A DNA stretch of 64,000 bases from Blastococcus sp. (GTDB lineage: Bacteria; Actinomycetota; Actinomycetes; Mycobacteriales; Geodermatophilaceae). The stretch lies in assembly GCA_025965695.1 (NCBI GenBank), contig JAOPWM010000080.1, positions 1-64,000 of the forward strand, in the 5' to 3' direction. Of the stretch, positions 1 through 10,177 are shown piece by piece. The notes under the pieces were generated by a model, which was given only the letters and a program-made list of their open reading frames with translations, did not search any database and was not told the DNA's origin. How positions within the stretch are numbered: position 1 is the first letter of the stretch; every line of letters starts with the position of its first letter. A program made the translations under genes and the position numbers.

Positions 1-799
1 TGCGCAGCGTCGACCAGTGCGCGACGGCGGCGTCCCAGTCGGCTCCCTGCGGCGCGTGCGGGAGGCCGGCCAGGAAGTCGATGGTGGTCTGGTCCGGCGC
101 GATCAGGCCGGCGCGCGCCCCCGCCTCGATCGACATGTTGCAGATGGTCATCCGCGATTCCATCGACAGCGCCTCGATGGTGCTGCCCCGGTACTCGATG
201 ACGTGGCCCTGGCCGCCGCCGGTGCCGATCTCGGCGATCACGGCCAGGATGACGTCCTTCGCGCTGACACCCAGGGGCAGCTCTCCGTCGACCCGGACCG
301 ACATCTGCTTCGCCGGACGCTGGGGCAGGGTCTGGGTGGCCAGCACGTGCTCCACCTCGCTGGTGCCGATGCCGAAGGCCAGCGCACCGAAGGCACCGTG
401 GGTGGAGGTGTGGCTGTCACCGCAGACGATCGTCATACCCGGCTGGGTCAGCCCCAGCTGCGGGCCGATGACGTGCACGATGCCCTGGTCGCGGTCGCCC
501 ATCGGGGCCAGGCGGATGCCGAACTCGGCGGCGTTCTTGCGCAGCGCCTCGATCTGCGCGCGGCTGATCGGGTCGGCGATGGGGCTGAGGATGTCGAGGG
601 TCGGGACGTTGTGGTCCTCGGTCGCCATCGTGAGGTCGGGACGGCGGACCGTCCGGCCGGCAGCCCGGAGGCCGTCGAACGCCTGCGGGCTCGTGACCTC
701 GTGCACGAGGTGCAGGTCGATGTAGAGCAGATCGGGCTCGCCGTCGGCGCTGCGCACCACGTGAGCGTCGTAGACCTTCTCCGCCAGGGTCTTCGGCAC
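1..799 (-). CDS. leuC: 3-isopropylmalate dehydratase large subunit (partial, runs off window start)
   Basis: Minus-strand translation from GTG at 799: [45 protein letters not shown]...[34 protein letters not shown]; LeuC aconitase-type motifs. Not in ORF track because it has no stop in the window. Confidence 0.95.
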   Translation of the reverse strand, partial: MPKTLAEKVYDAHVVRSADGEPDLLYIDLHLVHEVTSPQAFDGLRAAGRTVRRPDLTMATEDHNVPTLDILSPIADPISRAQIEALRKNAAEFGIRLAPMGDRDQGIVHVIGPQLGLTQPGMTIVCGDSHTSTHGAFGALAFGIGTSEVEHVLATQTLPQRPAKQMSVRVDGELPLGVSAKDVILAVIAEIGTGGGQGHVIEYRGSTIEALSMESRMTICNMSIEAGARAGLIAPDQTTIDFLAGLPHAPQGADWDAAVAHWSTLR

Positions 800-819
800 T
801 GTTCTTCCCCTCAGCTGGC

Positions 820-838
820 CATCCCACTCTGCGGGATG
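820..838. promoter_or_regulatory. Inverted repeat CATCCC-N7-GGGATG in the leuC/IclR divergent intergenic region; candidate operator
   Basis: Perfect 6-bp inverted repeat within the ~52 bp between the leuC start and the IclR start. Confidence 0.35.
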
Positions 839-851
839 CGAGTATTGCTCT

Positions 852-1553
852 GTGGGACAGCCTAACCCCGTTGCCGTCTTGGACAAAGCGGTGGCCATTC
901 TCCGCGCCGTCGCTGACGAGCCGGCGACGCTCGCCGAGCTCGTCAGCCGCACCGGCCTGCCCCGGGCCACCGCCCACCGGCTCGCCGTGGCACTCGAGGG
1001 GCATCGGCTGGTCCGGCGCACCACCGAGGGCGCGTGGGCACCGGGGCCGGCCCTCGGGGAGCTCGGGAGGGACGGGGCGGACCTGGCCGATCTGGCCGGC
1101 CGGCACCTGGCCGTCCTGCGCGACGCCAGCGGTGAGAGCGCCCAGTTCTACGTGCGGGACGGCGCCACGCGGGTCTGCGTCGCCGCCGCCGAGCGCACCA
1201 GCGGGCTCCGCGACACCGTCCCGGTCGGCGCCCGGCTGCCCATGACCGCCGGGTCCGCGGCGCATGCCCTGCTCGCCTTCACCCCCGCCGACGAGGTCAC
1301 CCGCCTTCTGCCCGCCGCGAGCTTCACCGCTCGGACGCTCCTCGAGGTCCGCCGCCGCGGCTGGGCGCACAGCGTGGCCGAGCGGGAGCCGGGCGTGGCC
1401 TCGCTGTCGGCGCCCGTCCGCGACGGTACGGGGACCGTCCTCGGCGCGGTGTCCATCTCCGGTCCGGTGGAGCGGCTGGGCCGCCGGCCCAGCCCGGAGA
1501 TCATCGGCGCCGTCCTCGACGCGGCCGCCGCCATCTCCCGCGCCGCGCGCTAG
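852..1553 (+). CDS. IclR-family transcriptional regulator (NdgR/LtbR-like position, divergent to leuC)
   Basis: [54 protein letters not shown]-terminal wHTH and IclR effector domain; divergent from leuC. Confidence 0.9.
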   Translation: MGQPNPVAVLDKAVAILRAVADEPATLAELVSRTGLPRATAHRLAVALEGHRLVRRTTEGAWAPGPALGELGRDGADLADLAGRHLAVLRDASGESAQFYVRDGATRVCVAAAERTSGLRDTVPVGARLPMTAGSAAHALLAFTPADEVTRLLPAASFTARTLLEVRRRGWAHSVAEREPGVASLSAPVRDGTGTVLGAVSISGPVERLGRRPSPEIIGAVLDAAAAISRAAR

Positions 1554-1558
1554 TAGAA

Positions 1559-1615
1559 GGACCCGGTCCTCCTCAGCGCTCGCACGCTCGCGCCGAGCCT
1601 CGGGACCGGGCCACA
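1559..1615. repeat. Imperfect hairpin (ACCCGGTCC...GGGACCGGG) after the IclR stop; terminator or REP-like element
   Basis: gacccggtcctcctcagcgctcgcacgctcgcgccgagcctcgggaccgggcc folds with an outer CCCGGTCC/GGACCGGG stem. Confidence 0.4.
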
Positions 1616-1623
1616 CTGCTCCC

Positions 1624-2730
1624 ATGGCCGCCACGGACTCCCGCCCCGGCATGGCCCGGATCGCCGAGGCCGGCGAGGGCATCGGGCTCGACGAGCTCGC
1701 CCTGGCCACGCGTAACCACGGCATGCCGCTGGAGGCGCTCCGCTACGACGTCACCCCACCCGGCCTGCACTACGTCCTGACCCACTACGACATCCCACTG
1801 GTGGATCCCGGGTCGTGGCGGCTGGAGATCGGCGGCGCTGTCGAGCGGCCGCTCAGCCTGGCCCTGGACGAGCTGATGCGCCGTCCCGCCGTCACCGCCC
1901 GGGTCCTGCTCGAGTGCGCCGGCAACGGGCGCGCCCGGCTCGAGCCGCGCCCGGTCAGCCAGCCCTGGCTGCTGGAGGCGGTCGGTACCGCCGAGTGGAC
2001 CGGCACCCCGCTCGCACCGCTGCTGCTGGAGGAGGCCGGCCTCTCCCCCGGGGCCGTCGACATCGTCTTCACCGGGGCCGACCACGGCGTGGAGCGCGGC
2101 GTCGAGCAGGACTACGCCCGCGGTCTGCCCCTGGCCGAGGCGCTGCGGCCGGAGACGATGCTCGTGTGGGGCATGAACGGCTCGCCGCTCCCCCCGCAGC
2201 ACGGCGCCCCGCTGCGCCTGGTCGTCCCCGGCTGGTACGGGATGGCGCAGGTGAAATGGCTGACCCGGGTCGACGTCTCCACCGAGCCGTTCACCGGATT
2301 CCAGAACGCCACCGCCTACCGGCTGAAGGTCGACTCCGACGAGGACGGCGAACCGGTGACCCGCATCCGGCCGCGGTCACTGCTCGCGCCCCCCGGCTGG
2401 CCCGACTTCATGACCCGGGAGCGCTTCGTGAGAGCCGGCCCGGTGCCGATCTCCGGACGGGCCTGGTCCGGCCGGGCACCGGTCACCCGGGTCGAGGTCA
2501 GCACCGACGGCGGGGAGACCTGGTCGGAGGCAGGGCTCGCGCCGGCCGATCCGCGCAACCCGTTCGCCTGGCGGCGCTGGACCTACGACTGGACGGCGCA
2601 GCCCGGTCGGCTCGAGCTGCTCACCCGGGCCACCGACGAGGCGGGCAGCCAGCCGCTGGAGGCGGAGTGGAACCGGCAGGGCATGGCGAACAACCTCGTT
2701 CAGCGCGTGCCGGTCACCGTCCTGGAGTGA
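1624..2730 (+). CDS. Sulfite oxidase / molybdopterin-dependent oxidoreductase family protein
   Basis: RNHGMPLEALRYDVTPPGLHYVLTHYDIP...VLLECAGNGRARLEPR...W.GTPLAPLLLEEAGL..., C-terminal Mo-co dimerisation domain; ATG at 1624 inside the longer ORF 1264..2730. Confidence 0.85.
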   Translation: MAATDSRPGMARIAEAGEGIGLDELALATRNHGMPLEALRYDVTPPGLHYVLTHYDIPLVDPGSWRLEIGGAVERPLSLALDELMRRPAVTARVLLECAGNGRARLEPRPVSQPWLLEAVGTAEWTGTPLAPLLLEEAGLSPGAVDIVFTGADHGVERGVEQDYARGLPLAEALRPETMLVWGMNGSPLPPQHGAPLRLVVPGWYGMAQVKWLTRVDVSTEPFTGFQNATAYRLKVDSDEDGEPVTRIRPRSLLAPPGWPDFMTRERFVRAGPVPISGRAWSGRAPVTRVEVSTDGGETWSEAGLAPADPRNPFAWRRWTYDWTAQPGRLELLTRATDEAGSQPLEAEWNRQGMANNLVQRVPVTVLE

Positions 2731-2765
2731 TCAGGTCGCCAGCAGCGCGACGACGACCCGCTGCG

Positions 2766-3035
2766 TCAGAGCTTCTCCGCCTCCTTTTCCTCCACGACGA
2801 TCGGCCGCAGCCGGGTCCACAGGGCGAACCCGGCGGCGACGACGGCGAGCGCGATCCCCGCCCACAGATTGGCGTTGACCCCGTCGGTCTTGCGCAGGGC
2901 CTGCTCGCCGTTGTCGACGAGACCCACGACGACCAGGACGATGCCGTAGAAGCCGATGAGGGCGGCGATGACGTTGCGGACGTCGAACGCGCCCGCCACC
3001 GTGCGCTTCGCAGGTCCCGTGTCTTCGGTGCTCAT
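2766..3035 (-). CDS. Small two-TM membrane protein, hypothetical
   Basis: 89 aa, two hydrophobic segments, downstream of the symporter gene on the same strand. Confidence 0.7.
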   Translation of the reverse strand: MSTEDTGPAKRTVAGAFDVRNVIAALIGFYGIVLVVVGLVDNGEQALRKTDGVNANLWAGIALAVVAAGFALWTRLRPIVVEEKEAEKL

Positions 3036-3050
3036 AGGTGGGCTCCTGGC

Positions 3051-4718
3051 TCAGCGGAAGATGACGTTCAGGACGATGACCATGACCAACGCGATCCCGG
3101 CCAGCGGCACCGGCGACCGGTACCAGGGCAGGCGGTGCGCCTCCGGATCGGTGCGCACCTCCTTCGGCGTCTCGGAGTAGACGAGCCCGGCCAGCTCGGC
3201 GACCGGCTTGGGCGCGGTCACCTGGCTCACCACCACGCTGACGAGGATGTCCACCACGAACGCGGCACCGGCGGCCACGAACGCCGAGCCCTGACCGGGC
3301 AGGGTGATGACCCCGGTCTCGTTCATGACGAAGACGACGATCGCCGCCAGTGTCCCGGAGACCAGGCCGGCCCACCCCGCGGTGGGCGTCATGCGCTTCC
3401 AGAACATGCCGAGGATGAACGTGGCGAACAGCGGCGCGTTGAAGAACCCGAAGAGCGTCTGCAGGTAGTCCATGAGGTTGCTGTAACCGGCCGCGATCAG
3501 CGCCGTCCCGATCGCGATGCCGGTGGCACCGACGGTGGCCCACCGGCCCACCTTCAGGTAGTAGTCGTCGGGCCGGTCCTTCTTCACGTACTGCTGCCAC
3601 AGGTCGTAGCTGAAGACGGTGTTGAAGGCGGAGATGTTGGCCGCCATACCGGCCATGAAGGCGGCGAGCAGGCCGGCGATCGCAATGCCGAGCAGACCGT
3701 TGGGCAGGACGTCCCGGATGAGCGCCAGGATCGACTCGTTGTAGGTCAGGGGGCTGTCCTCGCCGGCCTTGAGGGCTGAGATCTCGGGCACCAGGACCGA
3801 GGCGATCAGACCCGGGATCACGACGATGAAGGGCACGAACATCTTCGGGAACGCACCGATGATCGGCGTGGCCCGCGCGGCGGACATCGAGTTGGTCGCC
3901 ATCGCCCGCTGGACCTCGACGAAGTTCGTCGTCCAGTAGCCGAACGAGAGGACGAAGCCCAGACCGAACACGATCCCGACGACCGACCAGAACGGGTTGT
4001 CGAAGCCGGAGAGGTTCGTCGCCGGCCACGACGACAGCTGCCCGGCGCCCCCGGGCGACGCGGTGACCTTGTCGATCAGCCCGCCGACCCCGCCCACCCG
4101 GTGCAGGCCGATGAGGGTCAGGGGCAGGAGCGCAGCGACGATGACGAAGAACTGCAGGACCTCGTTGTAGATCGCCGCCGAGAGGCCGCCGAGCGTGATG
4201 TAACTGAGCACGATGATCGCCGCGATGATCAGCGAGACCCACAGCGGCCAGCCCAGCAGCGCGTTCACGATCGTCGCCAGCAGGTAGAGGTTGATGCCGG
4301 CGATGAGGACCTGGGCGACGGCGAAGCTGATCGCGTTGACCAGGTGGGCACCGGTGCCGAACCGCCGGCGCATGAACTCAGGGACGCTGCGGACCTTCGA
4401 CCCGTAGTAGAAGGGCATCATCACGACGCCCAGGAAGAGCATCGCGGGGACGGCACCGATCCAGAAGTAGTGCATCGTCGCCATGCCGTACTGGGCACCG
4501 TTGGCCGACATGCCGACGATCTCGACCGCGCCGAGGTTCGCCGAGATGAACGCCAGCCCGGTCACCCAGGCCGGCAGCGACCGGCCGGACAGGAAGAAGT
4601 CCAGGCTGTCCGACACCCGCCGGCGGGCCGCGAAGCCGATCAGCAGCACGACGGCGAAATAGACGACGACCAGGCCGTAGTCCACGAACGACGCATTCAG
4701 TCTCAGGGTGTCGCCCAC
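3051..4718 (-). CDS. Sodium:solute symporter (SSS/SGLT family), probable galactose uptake
   Basis: GDTLRLNASFVDYGLVVVYFAVVLLIGFAARRRVSDSLDFFLSGRSLPAWVTGLAFISANLGAVEIVGMSANGAQYG; GTG start at 4718; adjacent to galK/galT. Confidence 0.9.
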   Translation of the reverse strand: MGDTLRLNASFVDYGLVVVYFAVVLLIGFAARRRVSDSLDFFLSGRSLPAWVTGLAFISANLGAVEIVGMSANGAQYGMATMHYFWIGAVPAMLFLGVVMMPFYYGSKVRSVPEFMRRRFGTGAHLVNAISFAVAQVLIAGINLYLLATIVNALLGWPLWVSLIIAAIIVLSYITLGGLSAAIYNEVLQFFVIVAALLPLTLIGLHRVGGVGGLIDKVTASPGGAGQLSSWPATNLSGFDNPFWSVVGIVFGLGFVLSFGYWTTNFVEVQRAMATNSMSAARATPIIGAFPKMFVPFIVVIPGLIASVLVPEISALKAGEDSPLTYNESILALIRDVLPNGLLGIAIAGLLAAFMAGMAANISAFNTVFSYDLWQQYVKKDRPDDYYLKVGRWATVGATGIAIGTALIAAGYSNLMDYLQTLFGFFNAPLFATFILGMFWKRMTPTAGWAGLVSGTLAAIVVFVMNETGVITLPGQGSAFVAAGAAFVVDILVSVVVSQVTAPKPVAELAGLVYSETPKEVRTDPEAHRLPWYRSPVPLAGIALVMVIVLNVIFR

Positions 4719-4747
4719 GCTGCTGTCTCTCCTCGGGTGTGAGTCGT

Positions 4748-5917
4748 TCAGGCCAGGCGGCGGGCGCCGGCCGACGGGACCGTGACGAACGTGCGCGGTG
4801 CGGCCTGCCCCTCGCGGGCGAACCGCGCGGTGACCGCCGCGGTCACGGCCTCGACCGCGTCGGCGTCGACGAGGGCGATCGCGCTGCCCCCGAAGCCGCC
4901 GCCGACCATGCGGGCACCGTGCGCGCCGGCCCCGACGGCCGCCTCCACGCAGGCGTCCAGCAGCGGGACCGAAATCTCGAAGTCGTCCCGCAGGGACTCG
5001 TGACCGGCGGTGAGGACCGGCCCGATCGCGCGCGGATCGGCGTCCCCGCGCAGCGTGGCCACAACCTTCAGCACACGGGCGTTCTCGGTGACGATGTGCC
5101 GCGCCCGGCGCCGCAGGACGTCCCCTTCGGGGGTGCCGTCGGCGAGGACGCCGAGGGCCGCCACGTCGTCGATCTCCCGGAGCAGACCGACGCCCAGCCG
5201 AGCCGCGGCGGCCTCGCACTCGCGGCGGCGGTCGCCGTACCCGCCCTCGGCGTGGTCGTGGGTCGTGCCCGAGTCGATGACCAGCAGGGCCAGCCCCGCA
5301 GCGGCCAGGGCGAAGGGCACCTGCTCGCTGCTCCGGTCGCGGGTGTCGAGGAACAGGGCGTGCTCGGCGGTGCACAGCAGCGCGGCCGACTGGTCGAGGA
5401 TGCCCGTCGGCGCACCGACGAAGTCGTTCTCCGCCCGCCGGGCCACGTCGACGAGGTCGGCCGGGCCGAGCTCCAGGCCGAGCAGGTCGCGTAGTGCGAG
5501 GGCGACCGCGCACTCCAGCGCCGCAGACGAGGAGAGGCCCGCACCCGACGGGACGTCGCCGTCGACCAGGATGCTCAACCCGTGGGGCACCCGGTCCCGG
5601 AGCTCGTGGACGACGCCGGCCGGATACGCCGCCCAGCCGGCCGGATGCCCGGGACGCAGGTCCGCGAGCTCGATCTCGACGGCCGTGTCCGGGTGCTGCA
5701 GCGAGGCCAGCGCGACCAGCCCGTCGCCGCGCCGGGCGACCGCGGCACGGGTCGTGTGCGGCAGCGCCACGGGCAGCACGTAGCCGCCGTTGTAGTCGGT
5801 GTGCTCGCCGATGACGTTGACCCGGCCCGGTGCGGCCCACACGCCCTCGGGCGCCGTGCCGAAGCGCTCGGTGAACGCCTCGCTCGCACGCCGGGCGGCC
5901 TCGCGATCGCTGCTCAC
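4748..5917 (-). CDS. galK: Galactokinase
   Basis: APGRVNVIGEHTDYNGGYVLPVALP, DVPSGAGLSSSAALE, GARMVGGGFGGSAIALV motifs; GTG start at 5917 overlapping the galT stop. Confidence 0.96.
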   Translation of the reverse strand: MSSDREAARRASEAFTERFGTAPEGVWAAPGRVNVIGEHTDYNGGYVLPVALPHTTRAAVARRGDGLVALASLQHPDTAVEIELADLRPGHPAGWAAYPAGVVHELRDRVPHGLSILVDGDVPSGAGLSSSAALECAVALALRDLLGLELGPADLVDVARRAENDFVGAPTGILDQSAALLCTAEHALFLDTRDRSSEQVPFALAAAGLALLVIDSGTTHDHAEGGYGDRRRECEAAAARLGVGLLREIDDVAALGVLADGTPEGDVLRRRARHIVTENARVLKVVATLRGDADPRAIGPVLTAGHESLRDDFEISVPLLDACVEAAVGAGAHGARMVGGGFGGSAIALVDADAVEAVTAAVTARFAREGQAAPRTFVTVPSAGARRLA

Positions 5918-6999
5918 GCGACCACGACGGCGCGCAGCTGCTCGGCGACGTCCTCGGGGTTCGTGTCGGTGATGAACGCGCCCATGCCCGATTCCGAGCC
6001 GGCCAGGTACTTCATCTTCCCGGGCGCGCGCAGCAGCGAGAACAGCTGCAGGTGCAGCCACCAGTCCTCCCGGCCCTCATGGACCGGGGCCTGGTTCCAG
6101 GAGGCGATGTAGGGCATCGGACGGTCGAAGCGGCGGGCGAAGCGGGCGAGCACGTCGAGGTAGACGTCGACGAAGGCGTCGCGCTCCTCGTCGGTCAGGG
6201 CCGGCAGGTCGGGCACCTTGCGGACCGGGAACAGCTGGACCTCGTAGGGCCACCGGGCGGCGGCCGGGACGAAAGCTGTCCAGTGCTCGTTGCTGACGAC
6301 GACGCGGGGGCCCGACCGCTCGGCCGCGACGATGTCGGCGAACAGGTCCCGCCCCGTCCCCGCGCGGTGCCGCCGGGCCGACGCCAGGATCCTCTCCGCC
6401 CGGGGCGGCAGGTAGGGGTATGCGTAGATCTGGCCGTGGGGGTGCGACAGCGTCACCCCGATCTCCTCGCCGTGGTTCTCGAACGGGTAGACGTACTCGA
6501 CGCCGTCGATGGCGCCGAGGGCCTCGGTGCGGTCTGCCCACACGTCCACCACCAGGCGTGCGCGGTCGGACCCGAGGTCGGCGAAGACGCGCTCGTGCTG
6601 GTCGGTGAAGCAGACCACCTCGCACCGGCCGAAGCCCGGGCGCAGCTCGGCCACCGCGTTCCCCGGCGCCGACGGGGGCACGTCCCGCTCGACCCCCGTC
6701 GCCAAGGACGGGAACCGGTTCTCGAAGACCACGACCTGGTAGGCGCTCTCGGGGATCTCGGTGGGGCGCCCCGGGCGAGACGGGTCCAGCGGGCACTCGT
6801 CGGCCGGCGGCAGGAAGGTGCGCGTCTGCCGGTGGGAGGCGATGGCGACCCACTCCCCGAGCAGCGCGTCCCAGCGCAACTGCGAGCGCGTGGCGACCGC
6901 CGGTAGATCGCGGGTGTCGACTGCCTCCCGCGGGACCGGTTCCCGGTCGAAGTAGAGGATCTCGCGGCCGTCGGCCAGGCGACGACTCGTCCGGATCAC
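5914..6999 (-). CDS. galT: Galactose-1-phosphate uridylyltransferase
   Basis: RTFLPPADECPLDPSRPGRPTEIPES..VVVFENRFPSL, GVTLSHPHGQIYAYPYLPP active-site HPHGQ. Confidence 0.96.
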   Translation of the reverse strand: MIRTSRRLADGREILYFDREPVPREAVDTRDLPAVATRSQLRWDALLGEWVAIASHRQTRTFLPPADECPLDPSRPGRPTEIPESAYQVVVFENRFPSLATGVERDVPPSAPGNAVAELRPGFGRCEVVCFTDQHERVFADLGSDRARLVVDVWADRTEALGAIDGVEYVYPFENHGEEIGVTLSHPHGQIYAYPYLPPRAERILASARRHRAGTGRDLFADIVAAERSGPRVVVSNEHWTAFVPAAARWPYEVQLFPVRKVPDLPALTDEERDAFVDVYLDVLARFARRFDRPMPYIASWNQAPVHEGREDWWLHLQLFSLLRAPGKMKYLAGSESGMGAFITDTNPEDVAEQLRAVVVA

Positions 7000-7053
7000 G
7001 GCGAGACGCTATCCCCGGCATTGATCTTCCGGCCAGTCGGTGCCGGGAACGCC

Positions 7054-7086
7054 GAGAGCCCCCGGCCGGGAAGGCCGAGGGCTCTC
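7054..7086 (-). terminator. Hairpin gagagcccccggcc...ggccgagggctctc downstream of tRNA-Glu copy 1
   Basis: GC-rich inverted repeat; near-duplicate of the hairpin at 7268..7297. Confidence 0.6.
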
Positions 7087-7107
7087 GTGTGCTGTCCTGC
7101 AGTGCTG

Positions 7108-7180
7108 TAGCCCCGAAGGGATTCGAACCCTCGCTACCGCCGTGAGAGGGCGGCGTCCTGGGCCGCTAGACGACGGGGCC
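7108..7180 (-). tRNA. tRNA-Glu(CTC)
   Basis: GGCCCCGTCGTCTAGCGGCCCAGGACGCCGCCCTCTCACGGCGGTAGCGAGGGTTCGAATCCCTTCGGGGCTA; CTC anticodon in a 7-nt loop. Confidence 0.95.
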
Positions 7181-7267
7181 GTACGGAGTCAGATTCTGCC
7201 ACGGACCGCCGCACCCCTCTGCGAGGGGTGGGGAACGCCTGAAGACGCAGACAGCCCTGGAAAGCAC

Positions 7268-7297
7268 AGAGCCCCCGACCGGAAGGCCGGGGGCTCT
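7268..7297 (-). terminator. Hairpin agagccccc...gggggctct downstream of tRNA-Glu copy 2
   Basis: Perfect 9-bp outer stem. Confidence 0.65.
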
Positions 7298-7306
7298 CGT
7301 GTGCTG

Positions 7307-7379
7307 TAGCCCCGAAGGGATTCGAACCCTCGCTACCGCCGTGAGAGGGCGGCGTCCTGGGCCGCTAGACGACGGGGCC
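7307..7379 (-). tRNA. tRNA-Glu(CTC), second copy
   Basis: 73-nt sequence identical to 7108..7180. Confidence 0.95.
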
Positions 7380-7412
7380 GTGACTTGCTGCAGAGGAGAT
7401 GGAACTTCCTCG

Positions 7413-7484
7413 CTGGGGTACCAGGACTCGAACCTAGACTAACGGAACCAGAAACCGTCGGGCTGCCAATTACCCCATACCCCA
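7413..7484 (-). tRNA. tRNA-Gln(CTG)
   Basis: TGGGGTATGGGGTAATTGGCAGCCCGACGGTTTCTGGTTCCGTTAGTCTAGGTTCGAGTCCTGGTACCCCAG. Confidence 0.93.
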
Positions 7485-7562
7485 TGGGTGGCACCTCGCG
7501 GCGCCGCAGAAGACGATACCCGACGGGCCCAGTGCGGATGGCACCCACCCCGGGGCGACGGG

Positions 7563-8684
7563 TCAGCCGGCGGCGACCGGCGCGGGGACGCCCGGCGTCC
7601 GCAGGTCCAGCGCCGCGGTGTGCGTCTCGGGCAGCAGCCGACGACGGGACCGCCCCACCAGCGCGACGTAGGCGGCCACGGACAGCAGGCTCACCAGCAG
7701 GAACAGCAGCCCGGCCCCGCCAGGAACCTGCTCGGTGATGACCCCCTCCCCCAGCGCCCCGGCGAGCACGAACACGAGCACGTTGTTGACCGCGTGCAGC
7801 ACGATCGCCGCCTCCAGCCCGCCGGTCAGCCAGACCACCGCCGAGGCCGCCAACCCGAACGCGAAGCGGTCGAGGAAGGTCGGCACGTCCGGGGGCAGGT
7901 GCGCGGCGGAGAAGAGGGCGGCGGTCACGACGGCGGCGGTCACCGCGCCGGCCACGGGGTGACGCACCCATGCGGCGATCGACTGGCTCAGGTACCCGCG
8001 GAACAGGTACTCCTCCGCCGCCGACTGCAGCGGTGTGGTGAGCAGGACGACGAGCAGCAGCCAGCCGAACGAGGCGACCGGCCCGGTGACGTGCTCCTCC
8101 CCGGCGAGGAACCCGGCCAGCACCGACAGGCCGATGCCGGCGCCGAGGGTGGCCAGGGCCATCAGCGAGTACGGCAGGACCAGCCGCCAGCGCAGCCGCG
8201 CCAGCACAGAGGAGGACCAGGTCCGGCTCATGCCATGGGCGGTGACCCAGGCGAGCCAGACCACCGGGATGGCGACGATCAGCGAGAGGTTGGTGAACAG
8301 CAGCGTGAGCGGGTCGGCGAAATCCATCTGCGCGAAATCGGGGCCGATCCCGGTGGCGAGGGTGAGGAACACGACCACGGTGGCCGCGACCAGGTACACC
8401 ACGGCGAGCAGCAGCAGGCCGAGCAGCGGCCGCCACCACGCCCAGTCCCTCGACCGCATGACGAGCAGGTAGGGCTGCGGGAGGTCGTGCGGCGGGGTGC
8501 CGGGCGGCGGGGCCCATCGCACGGCCGGCGGCAGAGGCGGCAGCCACGGAGGGGGCGGCGGCCGGTCCCAGAGCACTGGTCCCGGCACGGGCGGCCAGTA
8601 CGCGTGGGCCCGTTCCCACGGTTCCGGCCGACGGGTCGGGGGCGGCCCCACGTACGGCTCGTCGCCCGGTCCCGGGTAGGTCAT
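7563..8684 (-). CDS. CPBP-family intramembrane metalloprotease
   Basis: Multi-[16 protein letters not shown] motif and HLPPD / HAVNN motifs typical of CPBP (Abi) family; ATG 8684 overlaps the gltX stop. Confidence 0.88.
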   Translation of the reverse strand: MTYPGPGDEPYVGPPPTRRPEPWERAHAYWPPVPGPVLWDRPPPPPWLPPLPPAVRWAPPPGTPPHDLPQPYLLVMRSRDWAWWRPLLGLLLLAVVYLVAATVVVFLTLATGIGPDFAQMDFADPLTLLFTNLSLIVAIPVVWLAWVTAHGMSRTWSSSVLARLRWRLVLPYSLMALATLGAGIGLSVLAGFLAGEEHVTGPVASFGWLLLVVLLTTPLQSAAEEYLFRGYLSQSIAAWVRHPVAGAVTAAVVTAALFSAAHLPPDVPTFLDRFAFGLAASAVVWLTGGLEAAIVLHAVNNVLVFVLAGALGEGVITEQVPGGAGLLFLLVSLLSVAAYVALVGRSRRRLLPETHTAALDLRTPGVPAPVAAG

Positions 8685-10177
8685 CCGGCGGACGGCCGCT
8701 CGGTCAGCGCCCGGCCGGCGCCCAGGCGGTCCAGCGTGCGCTCGCGGCCCAGCAGCTCCATCGACTCGTACAGCGGCGGGGAGACGGTGCGACCACTGAT
8801 CGCCACCCGCACGGGGCCGAACGCCTGCCGCGGCTTCCGGCCGAGTCCCTCGACGAGGGCGGCCTTGAGCGCCTCCTCGATCGCGGGGGTCGACCACTCG
8901 GGCAGCTCCCGCAGGGAGACCGCCGCCGCGTCGAGGATCTCGGCGTCCTCCGGCCGCAGGTGTTTGGCCGCCGCGGCATCCTCGATCGCGACGTCATCGA
9001 CGAACAGGAACCCGAGCAGGCCGACCGCGTCGGACAGCACGATCATCCGCTCCTGCGCCAGCGGGGCGATGGCCCCGAGGACGCGCCGCTGCTCGTCCGT
9101 CGGCGGGTCGCTGATCAGCCCGGCACCGGCCAGGAAGGGGACGACGCGATCGATGAATTCCTCGACCGGCAGGGCGCGCAGGTGGGTGGCGTTGATCGCC
9201 TCGGCCTTCTTGAGGTCGAAGCGCGCCGGGTTGGCGCTCACCCGCGTCACGTCGAACGCCTCGACCATCTCGGCCATGGAGAAGATGTCCCGGTCCTCGG
9301 CGATGGACCAGCCGAGCAGCGCCAGGTAGTTCGCCAGTCCCTCGGGCAGGAAGCCGCGCTCGCGGTAGATGTCGAGGTTGGACTGCGGGTCCCGCTTGGA
9401 CAGCTTCTTGTTGCCCTCCCCGGTCACGTAGGGAAGGTGCCCGAACCGCGGGGTCCCGGAGGCGACGCCGATGTCGGTGAGCGCGGCGTACAGCGCCAGC
9501 TGCCGCGGCGTGGACGGCAGCAGGTCCTCCCCGCGCAGGACATCGGTGATGCCCATGAGCGCGTCGTCGACCGGGTTGACGAAGGGGTAGAGCGGCACCC
9601 CGTTGGCCCGCACGAGCACGAAGTCGGGTACCGACCCGGCGGCGAAGCGGATCTCGCCGCGGACGAGGTCGTTCCACGCGAGGTCCTCGTCCGGCATCTT
9701 CAGCCGCAGGACCGGCTCGCGTCCCTCGGCGCGGAAGGCGGCCTTCTGCGCGTCGGTCAGGAACCGGTCGTGGTTGTCGTACCCCAGCTTGGGGTCCTGC
9801 CCGGCGGCGAGCCGGCGGGCGTCGACCTCCTCGTTGGTGGAAAAGGACTCGTAGGCGTGCCCCGCGGCGAGCAGCTTGGCGGCGACCTGGCGGTAGATGT
9901 CGTGGCGCTCGGACTGCCGGTAGGGGCCGTGCGGCCCGCCGACCTCGGGGCCCTCGTCCCAGTCCAGGCCGAGCCACCGCATGCTGTCGAGGAGGTGCCG
10001 GTAGGACTCCTCGGAGTCCCGCGAAGCGTCGGTGTCCTCGATGCGGAAGACGAGCTTCCCCCCGGTGTGGCGCGCGTGCGCCCAGTTGAACAGCGCGGTG
10101 CGCATCAGGCCGACATGCACCATCCCGGTCGGCGACGGGCAGAAGCGGGCGCGCACGGCGCTGGCGGGAGCGGTCAT
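8681..10177 (-). CDS. gltX: Glutamyl-tRNA synthetase
   Basis: [48 protein letters not shown] (KMSKS-like) motif. Confidence 0.96.
   Translation of the reverse strand: MTAPASAVRARFCPSPTGMVHVGLMRTALFNWAHARHTGGKLVFRIEDTDASRDSEESYRHLLDSMRWLGLDWDEGPEVGGPHGPYRQSERHDIYRQVAAKLLAAGHAYESFSTNEEVDARRLAAGQDPKLGYDNHDRFLTDAQKAAFRAEGREPVLRLKMPDEDLAWNDLVRGEIRFAAGSVPDFVLVRANGVPLYPFVNPVDDALMGITDVLRGEDLLPSTPRQLALYAALTDIGVASGTPRFGHLPYVTGEGNKKLSKRDPQSNLDIYRERGFLPEGLANYLALLGWSIAEDRDIFSMAEMVEAFDVTRVSANPARFDLKKAEAINATHLRALPVEEFIDRVVPFLAGAGLISDPPTDEQRRVLGAIAPLAQERMIVLSDAVGLLGFLFVDDVAIEDAAAAKHLRPEDAEILDAAAVSLRELPEWSTPAIEEALKAALVEGLGRKPRQAFGPVRVAISGRTVSPPLYESMELLGRERTLDRLGAGRALTERPSAG

Noticed and set aside
1815-3779. 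654-aa plus ORF
   Set aside because: Alternate frame of the sulfite oxidase gene and antisense of the symporter; no recognisable motifs.
3051-5840. 929-aa minus ORF fusing an upstream segment to the symporter
   Set aside because: The N-terminal half is an out-of-frame reading of galK; the real symporter begins at GTG 4718.
7108-7484. tRNA cluster as an integration hotspot
   Set aside because: No integrase, direct att-type repeat or cargo genes flank it; neighbours are housekeeping (gltX, gal operon).
7563-8684. CPBP protease as an abortive-infection/defence gene
   Set aside because: CPBP proteins are sometimes annotated Abi, but it is coupled to gltX with no defence partners; treated as ordinary.
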